In this document: positions 52,735-61,905 of the stretch, in pieces | Numbering within the stretch: position 1 is the stretch's first letter | How the letters are laid out: every line of letters begins with the position of its first letter | Origin: JAVBJN01 sp031546985 | Lineage (GTDB): Bacteria; Bacteroidota; Bacteroidia; Chitinophagales; Chitinophagaceae | DNA length: 64,000 bases | NCBI GenBank assembly: GCA_031546985.1 | Contig: JAVBJN010000056.1 | Span: forward strand, 10,183 to 74,182 | Reading direction: 5' to 3' | Made by a program: the position numbers and the translations under genes | Notes under the pieces: generated by a model | Told to the model about the DNA's origin: nothing | Databases searched by the model: none | What the model saw: only the letters and a program-made list of their open reading frames with translations

Positions 52735-53430
52735 TTACGAGCGGTCTTTAGGACGGGCGCTGAACGTAAAGATGTGCAGGCCATTGCGAGTAATAATAAG
52801 GTATTTATTGTCTACCAACTGGTATTGCATAGGCTCGCTTTGCAGGTAACCCAGCAGCAGGTTTTCGCGTTTGCTCTGGTTGCAGCCTTTTTTGGTAAAA
52901 AGCACCTGGTTAAAAGCGATATCTTTATTTCTAAGGTCGAACAGGCCCGAAATCGTGTTGCAGCCCGATGAACCAAAGAGGCGTTTATCATCCATGCTGA
53001 ATTGAATCCACGCAGGATTGGCGGTAGAATCTACCGGTTCGTCTTCCAGTTTGGTGAGTACCCATTTCTGGTTCGATACAAAAGGCCAGATCTTCATCAG
53101 GGGATTGTATGTAGCCACGATCTGTTTTTTCTGCACGTTGAGCAGTTTGTAGCTGAAGCCGTTTTCCTGCGATTCGTCGGGCACACGTTCTACCAGTACC
53201 GTATAGCGGTAGCCTTCTTCGTAATTCAAGCCATCCAGTTTGCCAGGCACAATCTGCCACTCACCATTTACCAGGTTGGCAGCGCGGTAAGCCAGGCACT
53301 GCTTAAAACCGCTTTCGGTTACGCAGGGTTCCGTTTCTTCGCGGATAACGATCGTTTCTTTTTGTTGTGCACCGGCATTCAATACACCTACACCCATCAA
53401 CAAAGCCAATACCAGTTTTTTCATCATCAT
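52735..53430 (-). CDS. Secreted DUF4377-META protein (copy 1)
   Basis: The 231-residue product has a signal peptide (KKLVLALLMGVGVLNAGAQ). A DUF4377-like domain (about 25-100) shows CVTESGFKQCLAYR and LNYEEGYRYTVLVERV. A META/HslJ domain (about 115-225) shows NQKWVLTKLEDEPV, GSSGCNTISGLF and TKKGC. The layout is the same as in the neighbour at 53549, so the two are paralogues from an old duplication. META proteins are linked to envelope stress and antibiotic tolerance in other bacteria; here function is unknown. Confidence 0.82.
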   Translation of the reverse strand: MMMKKLVLALLMGVGVLNAGAQQKETIVIREETEPCVTESGFKQCLAYRAANLVNGEWQIVPGKLDGLNYEEGYRYTVLVERVPDESQENGFSYKLLNVQKKQIVATYNPLMKIWPFVSNQKWVLTKLEDEPVDSTANPAWIQFSMDDKRLFGSSGCNTISGLFDLRNKDIAFNQVLFTKKGCNQSKRENLLLGYLQSEPMQYQLVDNKYLIITRNGLHIFTFSARPKDRS

Positions 53431-53470
53431 GTTAGGTTCTTACCTTGAGGTAATATACAATTATAGCATA

Positions 53471-53478
53471 CAAAAATA
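53471..53478 (-). promoter_or_regulatory. Candidate -7 element (TATTTTTG) of the first DUF4377-META gene
   Basis: The minus strand reads TATTTTTG, an exact TAnnTTTG match, 41 bases upstream of the ATG at 53430 and just behind the terminator of the preceding gene. Confidence 0.4.
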
Positions 53479-53484
53479 AGACAA

Positions 53485-53516
53485 AAGGAAGACCAAACCA
53501 CGTTTGACCTTCCTTA
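53485..53516 (-). terminator. Terminator of the second DUF4377-META gene
   Basis: On the minus strand aaggaaggtcaaac pairs with gtttggtcttcctt (two G-U pairs) around a very short loop, followed by tttgtctt. It lies 33 bases past the stop of the gene at 53549-54250 and separates the two paralogues. Confidence 0.75.
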
Positions 53517-53548
53517 AATAACGTTAATATGATGTAAAAATTATGATG

Positions 53549-54250
53549 TTATTTCTTTTCGGCCGGGCCATTGGTGCCAAACATCATCACAATTTTACCG
53601 TTTTTGTACAGGTTTAGGGTTTGATCTGCTACATCAAACGTGTATTGCTGGTTGCTGATGGCCTGCAATACCTGGGTTTCGGTTTTGCTGGTTTCGGCAT
53701 CGAGGCAGGCCATACGGGTAGAGGCCGCCGCGCTAAAGGTAAGGTTATTGCCCTCGCTGGTGTAGGTGCCAAACATGCGGTTGCAGCCCGCAGAGCCGGA
53801 AAACCGTTTTTCCTGCCCGTCGAACTGGATGTTTACTTTCGAGTTGGTCAGGGTTTGCCCGTTTAGCTGAATCAGTTTCCAGTTGTTTTTATAGATATAG
53901 TTCCAGTATTGCTGGCTGTTTTGCACCTGTTTTTTCTCCATAACCTTAACGAGCTCGTATTTGTAGGCCGATGCATCGGCAGGCGGATTGGCTACTTTGG
54001 TGCGTTTTACACTTAGTTTGTATTGGTAACCAGGCTCGTAGTTAAAACCTTCGATGCTGCTGTACATGTATTGCCAGGCCGTATCCTGGGCTTTATATTT
54101 TACCTGCAGGCATTCCATTGGGGCTACGCCCTGGCAGGGAGCTTTGGATTCTTTTACCCAGATCTTCATCTTTTTGGCCTCGGCGGCGCTGGTACTCAAT
54201 AAAATAACGGAAACGGGTAGCATGAGGGTTTTGGCAAGAATGTTTCTCAT
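53549..54250 (-). CDS. Secreted DUF4377-META protein (copy 2)
   Basis: From the ATG at 54250 (or 54256) the 233-residue product has a signal peptide (MRNILAKTLMLPVSVILLSTSAAEA). A DUF4377 domain follows with KESKAPCQGVAPMECLQVKY (about 33-52) and IEGFNYEPGYQYKLSVKR. The META domain has NNWKLIQLNGQTL, GSAGCNRMFGTY and STRMACLD. This copy keeps the canonical META core motifs better than copy 1. The start at 54301 would add 17 residues in front of the signal peptide. It diverges from pigment block III, whose first gene starts 129 bp away. Confidence 0.82.
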   Translation of the reverse strand: MRNILAKTLMLPVSVILLSTSAAEAKKMKIWVKESKAPCQGVAPMECLQVKYKAQDTAWQYMYSSIEGFNYEPGYQYKLSVKRTKVANPPADASAYKYELVKVMEKKQVQNSQQYWNYIYKNNWKLIQLNGQTLTNSKVNIQFDGQEKRFSGSAGCNRMFGTYTSEGNNLTFSAAASTRMACLDAETSKTETQVLQAISNQQYTFDVADQTLNLYKNGKIVMMFGTNGPAEKK

Positions 54251-54379
54251 AATCATATATGTTTGTTGGCGGTTGAGGCTTGGATGCAGGTGATTTGACA
54301 AGAATAGTGCCAGCTCATTTTATTATATGGTATTGTAATAGTATTTTTCCCCTTTGTAAAAATATAGTGTTTTAGTTTA

Positions 54380-57300
54380 ATGCGATCGTTTTTTGTTCAC
54401 ATATATAATTTCTGGGAAAAGCATAAGGCGCTTTACTGGATCAGTTTAGTTGCTTCTATACTGGTGCTGGGCTTTTTTGCCAGCCGCATCACTTTAATAG
54501 AAGATGTGGCCCGTTTGGTGCCCCGCAATGAGAATGCCGAAAAAGTGCAGCAGGTATTGCTGCAAACCAAGAGTATGGACAGGCTGGTGTTTACCGCTTA
54601 CCTCGCCGATACTAGCCTGCAACAACCCGATAGCCTTACTGCAGCGGTGGCCGATTTTGAGCTGCAACTCGACTCGCTGGTAGACCCGGCTTTTATCAGA
54701 GGCCGCCAGATACGTGCCGATGAGCAAACCCAGGCGCAGCTCATGAGTTTTGTACAGGAACATGTGCCCCTGTTTTTAAACGAGCAGGATTATACATGGA
54801 TGGAAGCGCACCTGAGCCGCGACTCTATTAAAGCACGACTTGAAAACAACTACAAACTGCTTACCTCGCCCGCAGGTATGGTGGTAAAAGATATTGTAGC
54901 CGGCGACCCGCTGGGCATTTCGTTTGTAGCCCTCAAAAAATTGCAGGCATTACAGATCAGCGATAATTACGAGCCCTATGATGGCTACCTGGTGAGCAAA
55001 GACCAGAAATACCTCAGCTTTTTTATACAACCCGCTTTTGCCGCCAACGAAACGGGTAAGAACAAGAAGATGCTGCACCAGTTCGATGAACTGATTGCGA
55101 AAGTAAAACAGCAGCATTCCACGGTTAGCATTGAATACTTTGGGGCTCCGGCCGTAGCGGCTGGCAATGCTGCGCAAATGCAGCAGGATACCATTCTTAC
55201 CTTATCGCTTACAGTGGTATTGCTGTTGGCGTTGTTCTTCTATTTCTTTCGCCGCAAAAGGGTGCCGGTGCTCATATTGCTGCCGGTAGTGTATGGTGCT
55301 TTATTTGGTATGGCTTGTGTGTATTGGATACAGGGCTCGGTATCGGTAGTGGCGCTGGGTGCCGGCTCACTCATTATGGGCATAGCCGTAAATTACTCGC
55401 TGCATTTCTTTACCCATTTCCGCCAGCATCCCGATATCCGCGAAACGATTCGTGAGCTTACCGTGCCTATGACCATTGGTGGGTTTACCACCATTGCTGC
55501 ATTTTTTGGTTTGCGGTTGGTAAACGCTGCCATCTTGCAGGATATGGGCCTGTTTGCCGGTTTTAGCTTAATAGGTGCTGCGCTCAGTACCCTTATCTTT
55601 TTGCCGCCATTGGTGGTGTTCCGCTATAAACCATCTGTACTTAAAACCACGCTCATCGATAAGATTGGCGATTGGCAACCCTACCGCAATAAACTGCTGG
55701 TGACGAGCATTTTTCTGCTAACCCCGGTAATGCTGTACTTCAGCCAGCGGGCCGATTTTGAAGAGGATCTGATGCAGATGAACTATATGTCGCCCGCAAT
55801 GCAACAAGCACAAAACAGGCTCAACAGCCTGAGTGCCGAGGCTTTGGGTGCGGTGTATGTGGTAAGCGAAGGCAAAACCCTGGACGAAGCACTGGCGCAT
55901 GCCGAGCAGGTGATGCCGCAAATGCAGCAGATGAAGGCCGATGGTGCTATACAGCAAATCAGCTCTCCCTTATTGCTCATGACTTCGGGCGCGGCGCAGC
56001 AAAAGGCAATAGACCGTTGGAAACAGTTCTGGACGCCGGAGCGGGTAAGCCAGACCAAAGCCTTGCTGCAACAGGAAGGCAAAACGCTTGGCTTTAAACC
56101 CGAAGCATTTGATGGGTTCAGTAACATGACCACCGGCGATTACGCTATTGTAAACTGGACAGAAGAAACCGCTGTAAAACCTTTATTTGACGGACTTATT
56201 GGCCGCCAGGGTGCCAATACTACGGTGCTCAATATTGTAAAGGTAAAGCAGGACCAGCGGGCTGCGGTGTTCAATACCCTGTCGGAGCATAAAGAAGTAA
56301 TTGTATTCGATAAGCAGCATACCGCGCAGGCGCTGGTTAGCTTGCTTAAAGACGATTTTAACCGCATTCTGCTTTTTACCTCTATACTCGTATTTGTAAC
56401 CTTACTTATAGCTTATGGCCGTATAGAGCTGGCGCTGATGACTTTTTTGCCCATGATTATAACCTGGGTGTGGATACTGGGATTGATGGGCATGCTGGGC
56501 CTCAAGTTCAATATTGTGAACATCATTATCTCTACACTCATCTTTGGCTTGGGCGATGATTACAGCATTTTTATCATGGATGGCTTGCTGGAAGAATACC
56601 GTACAGGCAAGAAAAAAGTAAACACCATTAAAACCTCGGTGTACCTCTCTGCCATTACCACTATTTTAGGATTGGGGGTATTGGTACTGGCCAAGCACCC
56701 GGCCATGAAATCGATCGCGTTTATTTCCATCACTGGTATTCTTTGTGTATTGTTTGTAGCGCAAACCGTGCAGCCTTTTCTTTTTAACTTCTTTATTGCC
56801 AACCGCACCCGCAAAGGGTTTCAACCATTTACACTCTGGAGTTTTATTAAGTCGGTGTTTTCGTTCCTGTATTTCGCTACCGGATCGGTGGTTTTAACGC
56901 TGGTAGGTTTGGTATTGGCCCGGTTGGTGCCCGCCATCATTCCTCCGCTTAAAGATAAATGCAAGTACCTGTATCACCAACTGATAAGCGCTTACACCTG
57001 GAGCATTATACATGTGATGGTGAATGTGAAGAAACGCACCATTAACCCCGGTCAGGAACGGTTTGATAAACCCGCGGTGCTCATTGCCAACCACTCATCG
57101 TTTCTCGATATTCTCATCACCACCATGTTATCGCCCAAAGTGATATTGCTGACCAATAAATGGGTGTATAAAAGCCCGGTATTTGGTGGGGTAGTGCGCC
57201 TGGCCGACTATTACCCGGTGGCCGATGGGGCCGAAGACAGTATTGAGGAGCTAAAGGGGCTGGTAGATAAAGGCTACAGTGTAGTGGTGTTTCCAGAAGG

Positions 57301-58252
57301 TACCCGCTCTTACGACGATAAGATTAAGCGTTTTCACAAAGGCGCGTTTTTCATAGCCGAGCGTTTGAAACTCGATATTCTTCCTTTGGTATTGCATGGT
57401 GTAAGTTATACCATGCAGAAGGGCGATTTCCTGCTCAAGAATGGTACCTGCACCATGCAGTACCTGCCCCGCATTGCACCAGAAGATACCCGTTACGGAA
57501 ATGGCTATTCGGAAAGGGCCAAACTCATAGGCCGTTACTTTAGGTCGGAGTATGCACAGCTGAAAAAGCAAAACGAGCAGCCCAAATATTTCTTTGAGCA
57601 ACTGCTGCGCAGCTACCAGTATAAAGGTCCGGTGCTGGAATGGTACCTCCGCATTAAAGTAAAGCTGGATGGTTATTACCAGTTGTTTCATGAGCAAATG
57701 CCAGAGACCGGAAACATCTTGGATCTCGGCTGCGGCTACGGATTTATGAGTTATATGCTGCGCTGGGCTGCACCGGGCAGAACAGTAACGGGTGTAGATT
57801 ACGATGAGCATAAAATAGAAACGGCCAATGGCAATTTCCGGAAAGACGGCAACATCGATTTTCATTGTGCGGATGTAACCACTTTTGCACTGCAACGCTA
57901 CGATGGCATTATCATAAGCGATGTGTTGCACTACCTTACGCCAGAGAAACAAAACCAGCTGGTAGATGCCTGCATCAATGCGCTGAACCCTGGCGGCAAA
58001 CTGCTGATCCGCGATGGTGTAACAGAGCTTAAACAGCGCCAGAAAGGAACCTGGCTCACCGAATTGTTTAGCACCCAATTAGTGAAATTCAACAAAACGA
58101 GCAATGCCCTGCACTTTATATCGCGCAACTGGCTGGAGCAAAAAGCGGCCGCCAGCGGGGTAAAGTGCACGGTGATAGACAATACAGCCTTTACTTCTAA
58201 CCTTATCTTTGTGATTCAAAAACCTGTGAACGAAATTGAACCGGCAACATGA
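54380..58252 (+). CDS. Trifunctional MMPL transporter / PlsC-type acyltransferase / SAM methyltransferase fusion
   Basis: The 1290-residue protein has an RND/MMPL exporter (about 1-850) with two six-helix sets around periplasmic loops; GSLIMGIAVNYSLHFF and FGLGDDYSIFIMDGLLEEY are the two helix-4 motifs. A PlsC-type domain (about 885-1060) has the HX4D motif in NHSSFLDI (near 904) and FPEGTRS (near 968). A class I methyltransferase domain (about 1095-1280) has NILDLGCGYGFMSYML (near 1110). Aryl-polyene clusters carry these activities as separate proteins; the fusion seems typical of Chitinophagaceae-like loci. It likely couples transfer of the product to a lipid with export. The next gene starts 17 bases before its stop. 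Confidence 0.9.
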   Translation: MRSFFVHIYNFWEKHKALYWISLVASILVLGFFASRITLIEDVARLVPRNENAEKVQQVLLQTKSMDRLVFTAYLADTSLQQPDSLTAAVADFELQLDSLVDPAFIRGRQIRADEQTQAQLMSFVQEHVPLFLNEQDYTWMEAHLSRDSIKARLENNYKLLTSPAGMVVKDIVAGDPLGISFVALKKLQALQISDNYEPYDGYLVSKDQKYLSFFIQPAFAANETGKNKKMLHQFDELIAKVKQQHSTVSIEYFGAPAVAAGNAAQMQQDTILTLSLTVVLLLALFFYFFRRKRVPVLILLPVVYGALFGMACVYWIQGSVSVVALGAGSLIMGIAVNYSLHFFTHFRQHPDIRETIRELTVPMTIGGFTTIAAFFGLRLVNAAILQDMGLFAGFSLIGAALSTLIFLPPLVVFRYKPSVLKTTLIDKIGDWQPYRNKLLVTSIFLLTPVMLYFSQRADFEEDLMQMNYMSPAMQQAQNRLNSLSAEALGAVYVVSEGKTLDEALAHAEQVMPQMQQMKADGAIQQISSPLLLMTSGAAQQKAIDRWKQFWTPERVSQTKALLQQEGKTLGFKPEAFDGFSNMTTGDYAIVNWTEETAVKPLFDGLIGRQGANTTVLNIVKVKQDQRAAVFNTLSEHKEVIVFDKQHTAQALVSLLKDDFNRILLFTSILVFVTLLIAYGRIELALMTFLPMIITWVWILGLMGMLGLKFNIVNIIISTLIFGLGDDYSIFIMDGLLEEYRTGKKKVNTIKTSVYLSAITTILGLGVLVLAKHPAMKSIAFISITGILCVLFVAQTVQPFLFNFFIANRTRKGFQPFTLWSFIKSVFSFLYFATGSVVLTLVGLVLARLVPAIIPPLKDKCKYLYHQLISAYTWSIIHVMVNVKKRTINPGQERFDKPAVLIANHSSFLDILITTMLSPKVILLTNKWVYKSPVFGGVVRLADYYPVADGAEDSIEELKGLVDKGYSVVVFPEGTRSYDDKIKRFHKGAFFIAERLKLDILPLVLHGVSYTMQKGDFLLKNGTCTMQYLPRIAPEDTRYGNGYSERAKLIGRYFRSEYAQLKKQNEQPKYFFEQLLRSYQYKGPVLEWYLRIKVKLDGYYQLFHEQMPETGNILDLGCGYGFMSYMLRWAAPGRTVTGVDYDEHKIETANGNFRKDGNIDFHCADVTTFALQRYDGIIISDVLHYLTPEKQNQLVDACINALNPGGKLLIRDGVTELKQRQKGTWLTELFSTQLVKFNKTSNALHFISRNWLEQKAAASGVKCTVIDNTAFTSNLIFVIQKPVNEIEPAT

Positions 58253-59741
58253 TATTTGTATAATTGGCGCGGGCCTGGGTGGCCTGCTGTGCGGAGCTTT
58301 ACTGGCAAAAGAAGGTTTGGATGTGCTGGTGCTGGACCAGAACAAACAGATCGGCGGATGCTTGCAGGTATTTGGCTTTGAGAAAAAAATATTTGACAGC
58401 TGCGTGCACTACATCGGCGGTATGGAAGAGGGGCAAAGCCTGCACCGCATTCTTTCTTATGCTGGTGTGCGCGATCAGTTGCACCTGCAACGGTTAGACC
58501 CCGATGGGTTTGACCGCATTGTTTTTGGCGACCAGCCTGCCGAAATACCGCTATCGGAAGGGTATGATGCTTTTATCGAAAACCTGGCCGCGCATTTTCC
58601 GCACCAGCGGTCAGCATTGCAAACGTATTGCGATACCGTACTCGATACCTGCCGCTCTTTTCCCTTATACAATTTAAGAATGGGCCATGCTGCTGAGAAG
58701 GAGCGCGTATCCGGCCAGGAACTCTGGCAAACCATTCAACAAACTATCGACGATCCTAAACTACAACAGGTATTGTGCGGCAACCACCTGCTGTATGCCG
58801 GTGTGCCTGGCGTAACGCCTTTTTACATCCATGCCCTTACCCTGAATAGTTATATCGAAAGTGCCTGGAAGTTTAAAAAAGGATCTCATGAACTACCGCA
58901 AGCGCTTAAAAACCAGATTCGCTCAAAGGGTGGTCAGGTACTGGCAGGGCATAAAGTAGCCAAGCTGCATATGAATGGTGGTTCCATCATAGCCGCAGAG
59001 TGTGAAAACGGAGAGCAGTACACGGCCAAACAGTTTATAGGCGCCATTCACCCCAACGCGTTATTTGCTTTATTAGAAAACGGTATACGTCCCTCTACCC
59101 GGCAGCGCATAACGGGTTTGCAACAAAGCCTTTCCGGCTTTATGGTGCAGGCTGTGCTGGAGCCCGGAGTGGTGCCTCACCGCAACCACAACCTGTACTG
59201 GCACGAGCACAATACCTGGAATGTAATGCGCGACCCGGTTCGTCATTTTGGAGAATCGTATGCACTGTATTTTACCGAAGATCCCGAACGGCCTGGTTTC
59301 TCCGATACCGTTTCGGTACTCACGTATATGGATGCTTCGGAAACCGAAAAGTGGAAGGATACCTTTAATGCAACGATTCACCCCTCAGAGCGCTGCGACC
59401 AATACGAAGCTTTTAAAACCGAAAAAGCGGAGCAATTGCTCGATAAAGTAAAGCTGCGCTACCCCGAGATTGTAAAAGGAGTGCGCAAATACACCACTGC
59501 CTCGCCGCTTACTTACCGCGACTATATGGGTACGGCAGAAGGCAGTATGTACGGCATTCTTAAAAATGTGGAAAACCCGGCCATGACGGCCATCTCTACC
59601 CATACCCGCATTCCCAACCTCTTCCTTACCGGACAAAATATAAACCTGCATGGCGTTTTGGGCGTAAGTATGACGGCGCTGCTTACAGTGGGTGATATTA
59701 TTGGATTGTCTAATTTGATTGGCAAGGTGAATAAGGTTTAA
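58236..59741 (+). CDS. CrtI-like FAD-dependent oxidoreductase (phytoene desaturase/retinol saturase family)
   Basis: The 501-residue protein starts at a TTG inside the fusion gene (MNRQHDICIIGAGLGGLLCGALLAKEG; the dinucleotide motif is IIGAGLGGL). It also has DQNKQIGGCLQVF and the C-terminal FAD motif PNLFLTGQNINLHGVLGVSMTA (in part LFLTGQNINLHG). Relatives desaturate, saturate or isomerise conjugated polyenes. In a polyene-pigment locus it may adjust the saturation or geometry of the chain. The canonical aryl-polyene gene set has no such enzyme that I recall; flexirubin loci may. No crtB lies nearby, against a carotenoid role. Confidence 0.85.
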   Translation: MNRQHDICIIGAGLGGLLCGALLAKEGLDVLVLDQNKQIGGCLQVFGFEKKIFDSCVHYIGGMEEGQSLHRILSYAGVRDQLHLQRLDPDGFDRIVFGDQPAEIPLSEGYDAFIENLAAHFPHQRSALQTYCDTVLDTCRSFPLYNLRMGHAAEKERVSGQELWQTIQQTIDDPKLQQVLCGNHLLYAGVPGVTPFYIHALTLNSYIESAWKFKKGSHELPQALKNQIRSKGGQVLAGHKVAKLHMNGGSIIAAECENGEQYTAKQFIGAIHPNALFALLENGIRPSTRQRITGLQQSLSGFMVQAVLEPGVVPHRNHNLYWHEHNTWNVMRDPVRHFGESYALYFTEDPERPGFSDTVSVLTYMDASETEKWKDTFNATIHPSERCDQYEAFKTEKAEQLLDKVKLRYPEIVKGVRKYTTASPLTYRDYMGTAEGSMYGILKNVENPAMTAISTHTRIPNLFLTGQNINLHGVLGVSMTALLTVGDIIGLSNLIGKVNKV

Positions 59742-59763
59742 CAGCCAGGAACGCTGTCTACCC

Positions 59764-61500
59764 ATGATTTGCCGTAACTTGCGGGCCATGTTGGCGCTGA
59801 AGAAAATATTTAAAATACTTGGAATAAGTCTGCTCGTATTGCTGGGCGTTATCATCCTGGGTACGGCAGGGCTGTTCTTTTATGCCTGGAAAGTCTCGGA
59901 TGTAAAACCTCCGGTTATAAAAGATACCACCGAACTCACCCACCAGGTAACCATTGTAGACAGTTCGTTCCGTTACCTCGACGACAGTTGGATGCATAAA
60001 AATCGGTATGGGGCTTATGAGTTTTATGCCAACGGCAACGCATTTGAGCGGGGTGTACGTATAGGCCGCCTTACCCGTGAGGAAATGGAATACCAGGAAT
60101 ACGCTTTTACAGAGCAGATCCGGGCCATGATTCCATCAGAGAAATACCTCAAATTTCTCCGCTACATCGTAGGGTTTATGAACCGCGATCTGCCTGAGCA
60201 TGTTACAGAAGAATACAAAGAAGAAATATACGGCACTTCCTTTTCGGTAAACCATAAGTTTGATTGGATTGGTACGCCTTATGCCCGGCAGTTAAATTAC
60301 CATGCCGCGCACGATATTGGCCATGCTTTGCAAAACATGATGCTCGTAGGCTGCACATCATTTGCCGCCTGGGGGCCTTCCTCGGCAGATGGCTCGCTGA
60401 TCCTGGGCAGGAATTTCGACTTTTGGGTGGGCGATAAATTTGCCGAACGCAAAATTATTGGCTTTATGGAGCCCGACCAGGGGCATAAATTTATGTACGT
60501 AACCTGGGGCGGTTTTCTTGGTGTGGTATCGGGTATGAACGACCAGGGATTAACGGTAACTATTAATGCGGCTAAATCGGGCATTCCTACCGGGGCGGCT
60601 ACGCCGGTATCACTGGTAGCCCGTGAGGTATTGCAATATGCAGGCAATATCCAGGAAGCGATAGCTATTGCCCATAAAAGAACCATGTTTGTATCGGAGA
60701 GTTTTATGATCGGCTCGGCCAAAGACAAGAAAGCGGTGATTATAGAGAAAACACCCGATACGCTGGATGTGTACGAAGCGCCAGGCGATGTGCTGTTATG
60801 CGCCAACCACTACCAGAGTCCCCTGCTTAAAAACCAGGACAAGAATATTGAACAAATGAAAGAAAGCGCCTCTGTATACCGTTACGAACGGTTGCAACAA
60901 CTGGTGCAGCAGAACGAAGGCATTACCCCGGTAAAAGCGGCGCAGATCCTGCGCGACAGAAGCGGGCTCAACGGTGCCGATATTGGCAATGGAAACGAAA
61001 AAGCCCTTAACCAGCTTATCGCCCACCACTCCATAATTTTCCAGCCAGAGCAATTAAAGGTCTGGGTATCTACCAACCCCTGGCAGCTGGGCACTTATGT
61101 TTGTTACGATCTCAATAAGGTGTTTGCTTTAAAAGGCTTGAAACAAGACCGTGAAATTGCCGATACCGTTTACAATATCGCAGCCGATACTTTTTTGCGT
61201 ACCAAGGCCTATGCCGATTTTGTACAGTTCCGTATGCTCAAGCATAAGGTAATGCAGCATCAAACCGTAGAGCCGGAGCAATTGGTGCAGCTCAACCCGC
61301 AGTACTACGATGCCTGGCGCCTGGCTGGCGATGCGGCTATGGAATTGCACCAATGGAGCCGTGCGCAGCGCTATTACCAAACCGCGCTTACCAAAGAAAT
61401 AGCCACGGTACCTGAGCGCAAAAATATTGAAGAGAAGTTGCGAAAGCTGCTAGAAATGTTTGAAAAAAGTTATGGCCGGGACAACCGTTCCGGAAACTAA
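59764..61500 (+). CDS. C45-family autoproteolytic Ntn acyltransferase/hydrolase, membrane anchored
   Basis: The 578-residue protein (ATG at 59764, or 59788 giving MLALKKIFKILG) has one N-terminal helix (LGISLLVLLGVIILGTAGLFFYAW). After about 150 residues comes the Ntn-hydrolase nucleophile Cys197 in LVGCTSFAAWG, followed by LILGRNFDF and MNDQGLTVTINA. The C45 family includes acyl-CoA:isopenicillin acyltransferase, where autocleavage before the Cys exposes it. The C-terminal tail has a TPR-like helix pair (YDAWRLAGDAAMELHQWSRAQRYY, in part). In this operon it might form the pigment ester or amide, or trim acyl groups in the periplasm. Confidence 0.82.
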   Translation: MICRNLRAMLALKKIFKILGISLLVLLGVIILGTAGLFFYAWKVSDVKPPVIKDTTELTHQVTIVDSSFRYLDDSWMHKNRYGAYEFYANGNAFERGVRIGRLTREEMEYQEYAFTEQIRAMIPSEKYLKFLRYIVGFMNRDLPEHVTEEYKEEIYGTSFSVNHKFDWIGTPYARQLNYHAAHDIGHALQNMMLVGCTSFAAWGPSSADGSLILGRNFDFWVGDKFAERKIIGFMEPDQGHKFMYVTWGGFLGVVSGMNDQGLTVTINAAKSGIPTGAATPVSLVAREVLQYAGNIQEAIAIAHKRTMFVSESFMIGSAKDKKAVIIEKTPDTLDVYEAPGDVLLCANHYQSPLLKNQDKNIEQMKESASVYRYERLQQLVQQNEGITPVKAAQILRDRSGLNGADIGNGNEKALNQLIAHHSIIFQPEQLKVWVSTNPWQLGTYVCYDLNKVFALKGLKQDREIADTVYNIAADTFLRTKAYADFVQFRMLKHKVMQHQTVEPEQLVQLNPQYYDAWRLAGDAAMELHQWSRAQRYYQTALTKEIATVPERKNIEEKLRKLLEMFEKSYGRDNRSGN

Positions 61501-61510
61501 ACCAACCTGT

Positions 61511-61876
61511 ATGAAAGCGATAGGCACAGATATTGTTGAGATAGACCGTATTGCGGAGAAAGTGGCCAAAACCGCTTTTCGCGATAAGGTATTTGCGCCC
61601 GAAGAAATAACGTATTGCGAAGCACAAACCTTTCCGGCGCAACACTATGCCGCCCGGTTTGCAGCTAAGGAAGCTTTGCTAAAAGCTATGGGGGTAGACT
61701 ATATCCTGCAATGGAACTGGACCGATATTGTGGTGCAGAACGAAGCCAACGGCAAACCTTTTGTTTCGTTAAGAGGCGCACCTGCCGAGGCTTTCCGGGA
61801 GCGGGGATTTGAAACCATTCATTTATCCTTATCGCATACCCGCAGCACCGCCGTTGCATTTATAGTATTGTTATAA
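61511..61876 (+). CDS. acpS: 4'-phosphopantetheinyl transferase, AcpS type
   Basis: The 121-residue protein shows the AcpS motifs GTDIVEIDRI (5-14) and RFAAKEALLKAMG, and ends LSLSHTRSTAVAFIVL. It transfers phosphopantetheine from CoA to the Ser of ACPs. The ATG at 61511 gives the family N-terminus; an upstream ATG at 61460 lies in the previous gene. Placement in the pigment operon suggests that it serves the two local ACPs, but it could also be the cell's only AcpS. Confidence 0.93.
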   Translation: MKAIGTDIVEIDRIAEKVAKTAFRDKVFAPEEITYCEAQTFPAQHYAARFAAKEALLKAMGVDYILQWNWTDIVVQNEANGKPFVSLRGAPAEAFRERGFETIHLSLSHTRSTAVAFIVLL

Positions 61877-61905
61877 TAATTTACAGATCCAACCTTTAGA
61901 GAACC

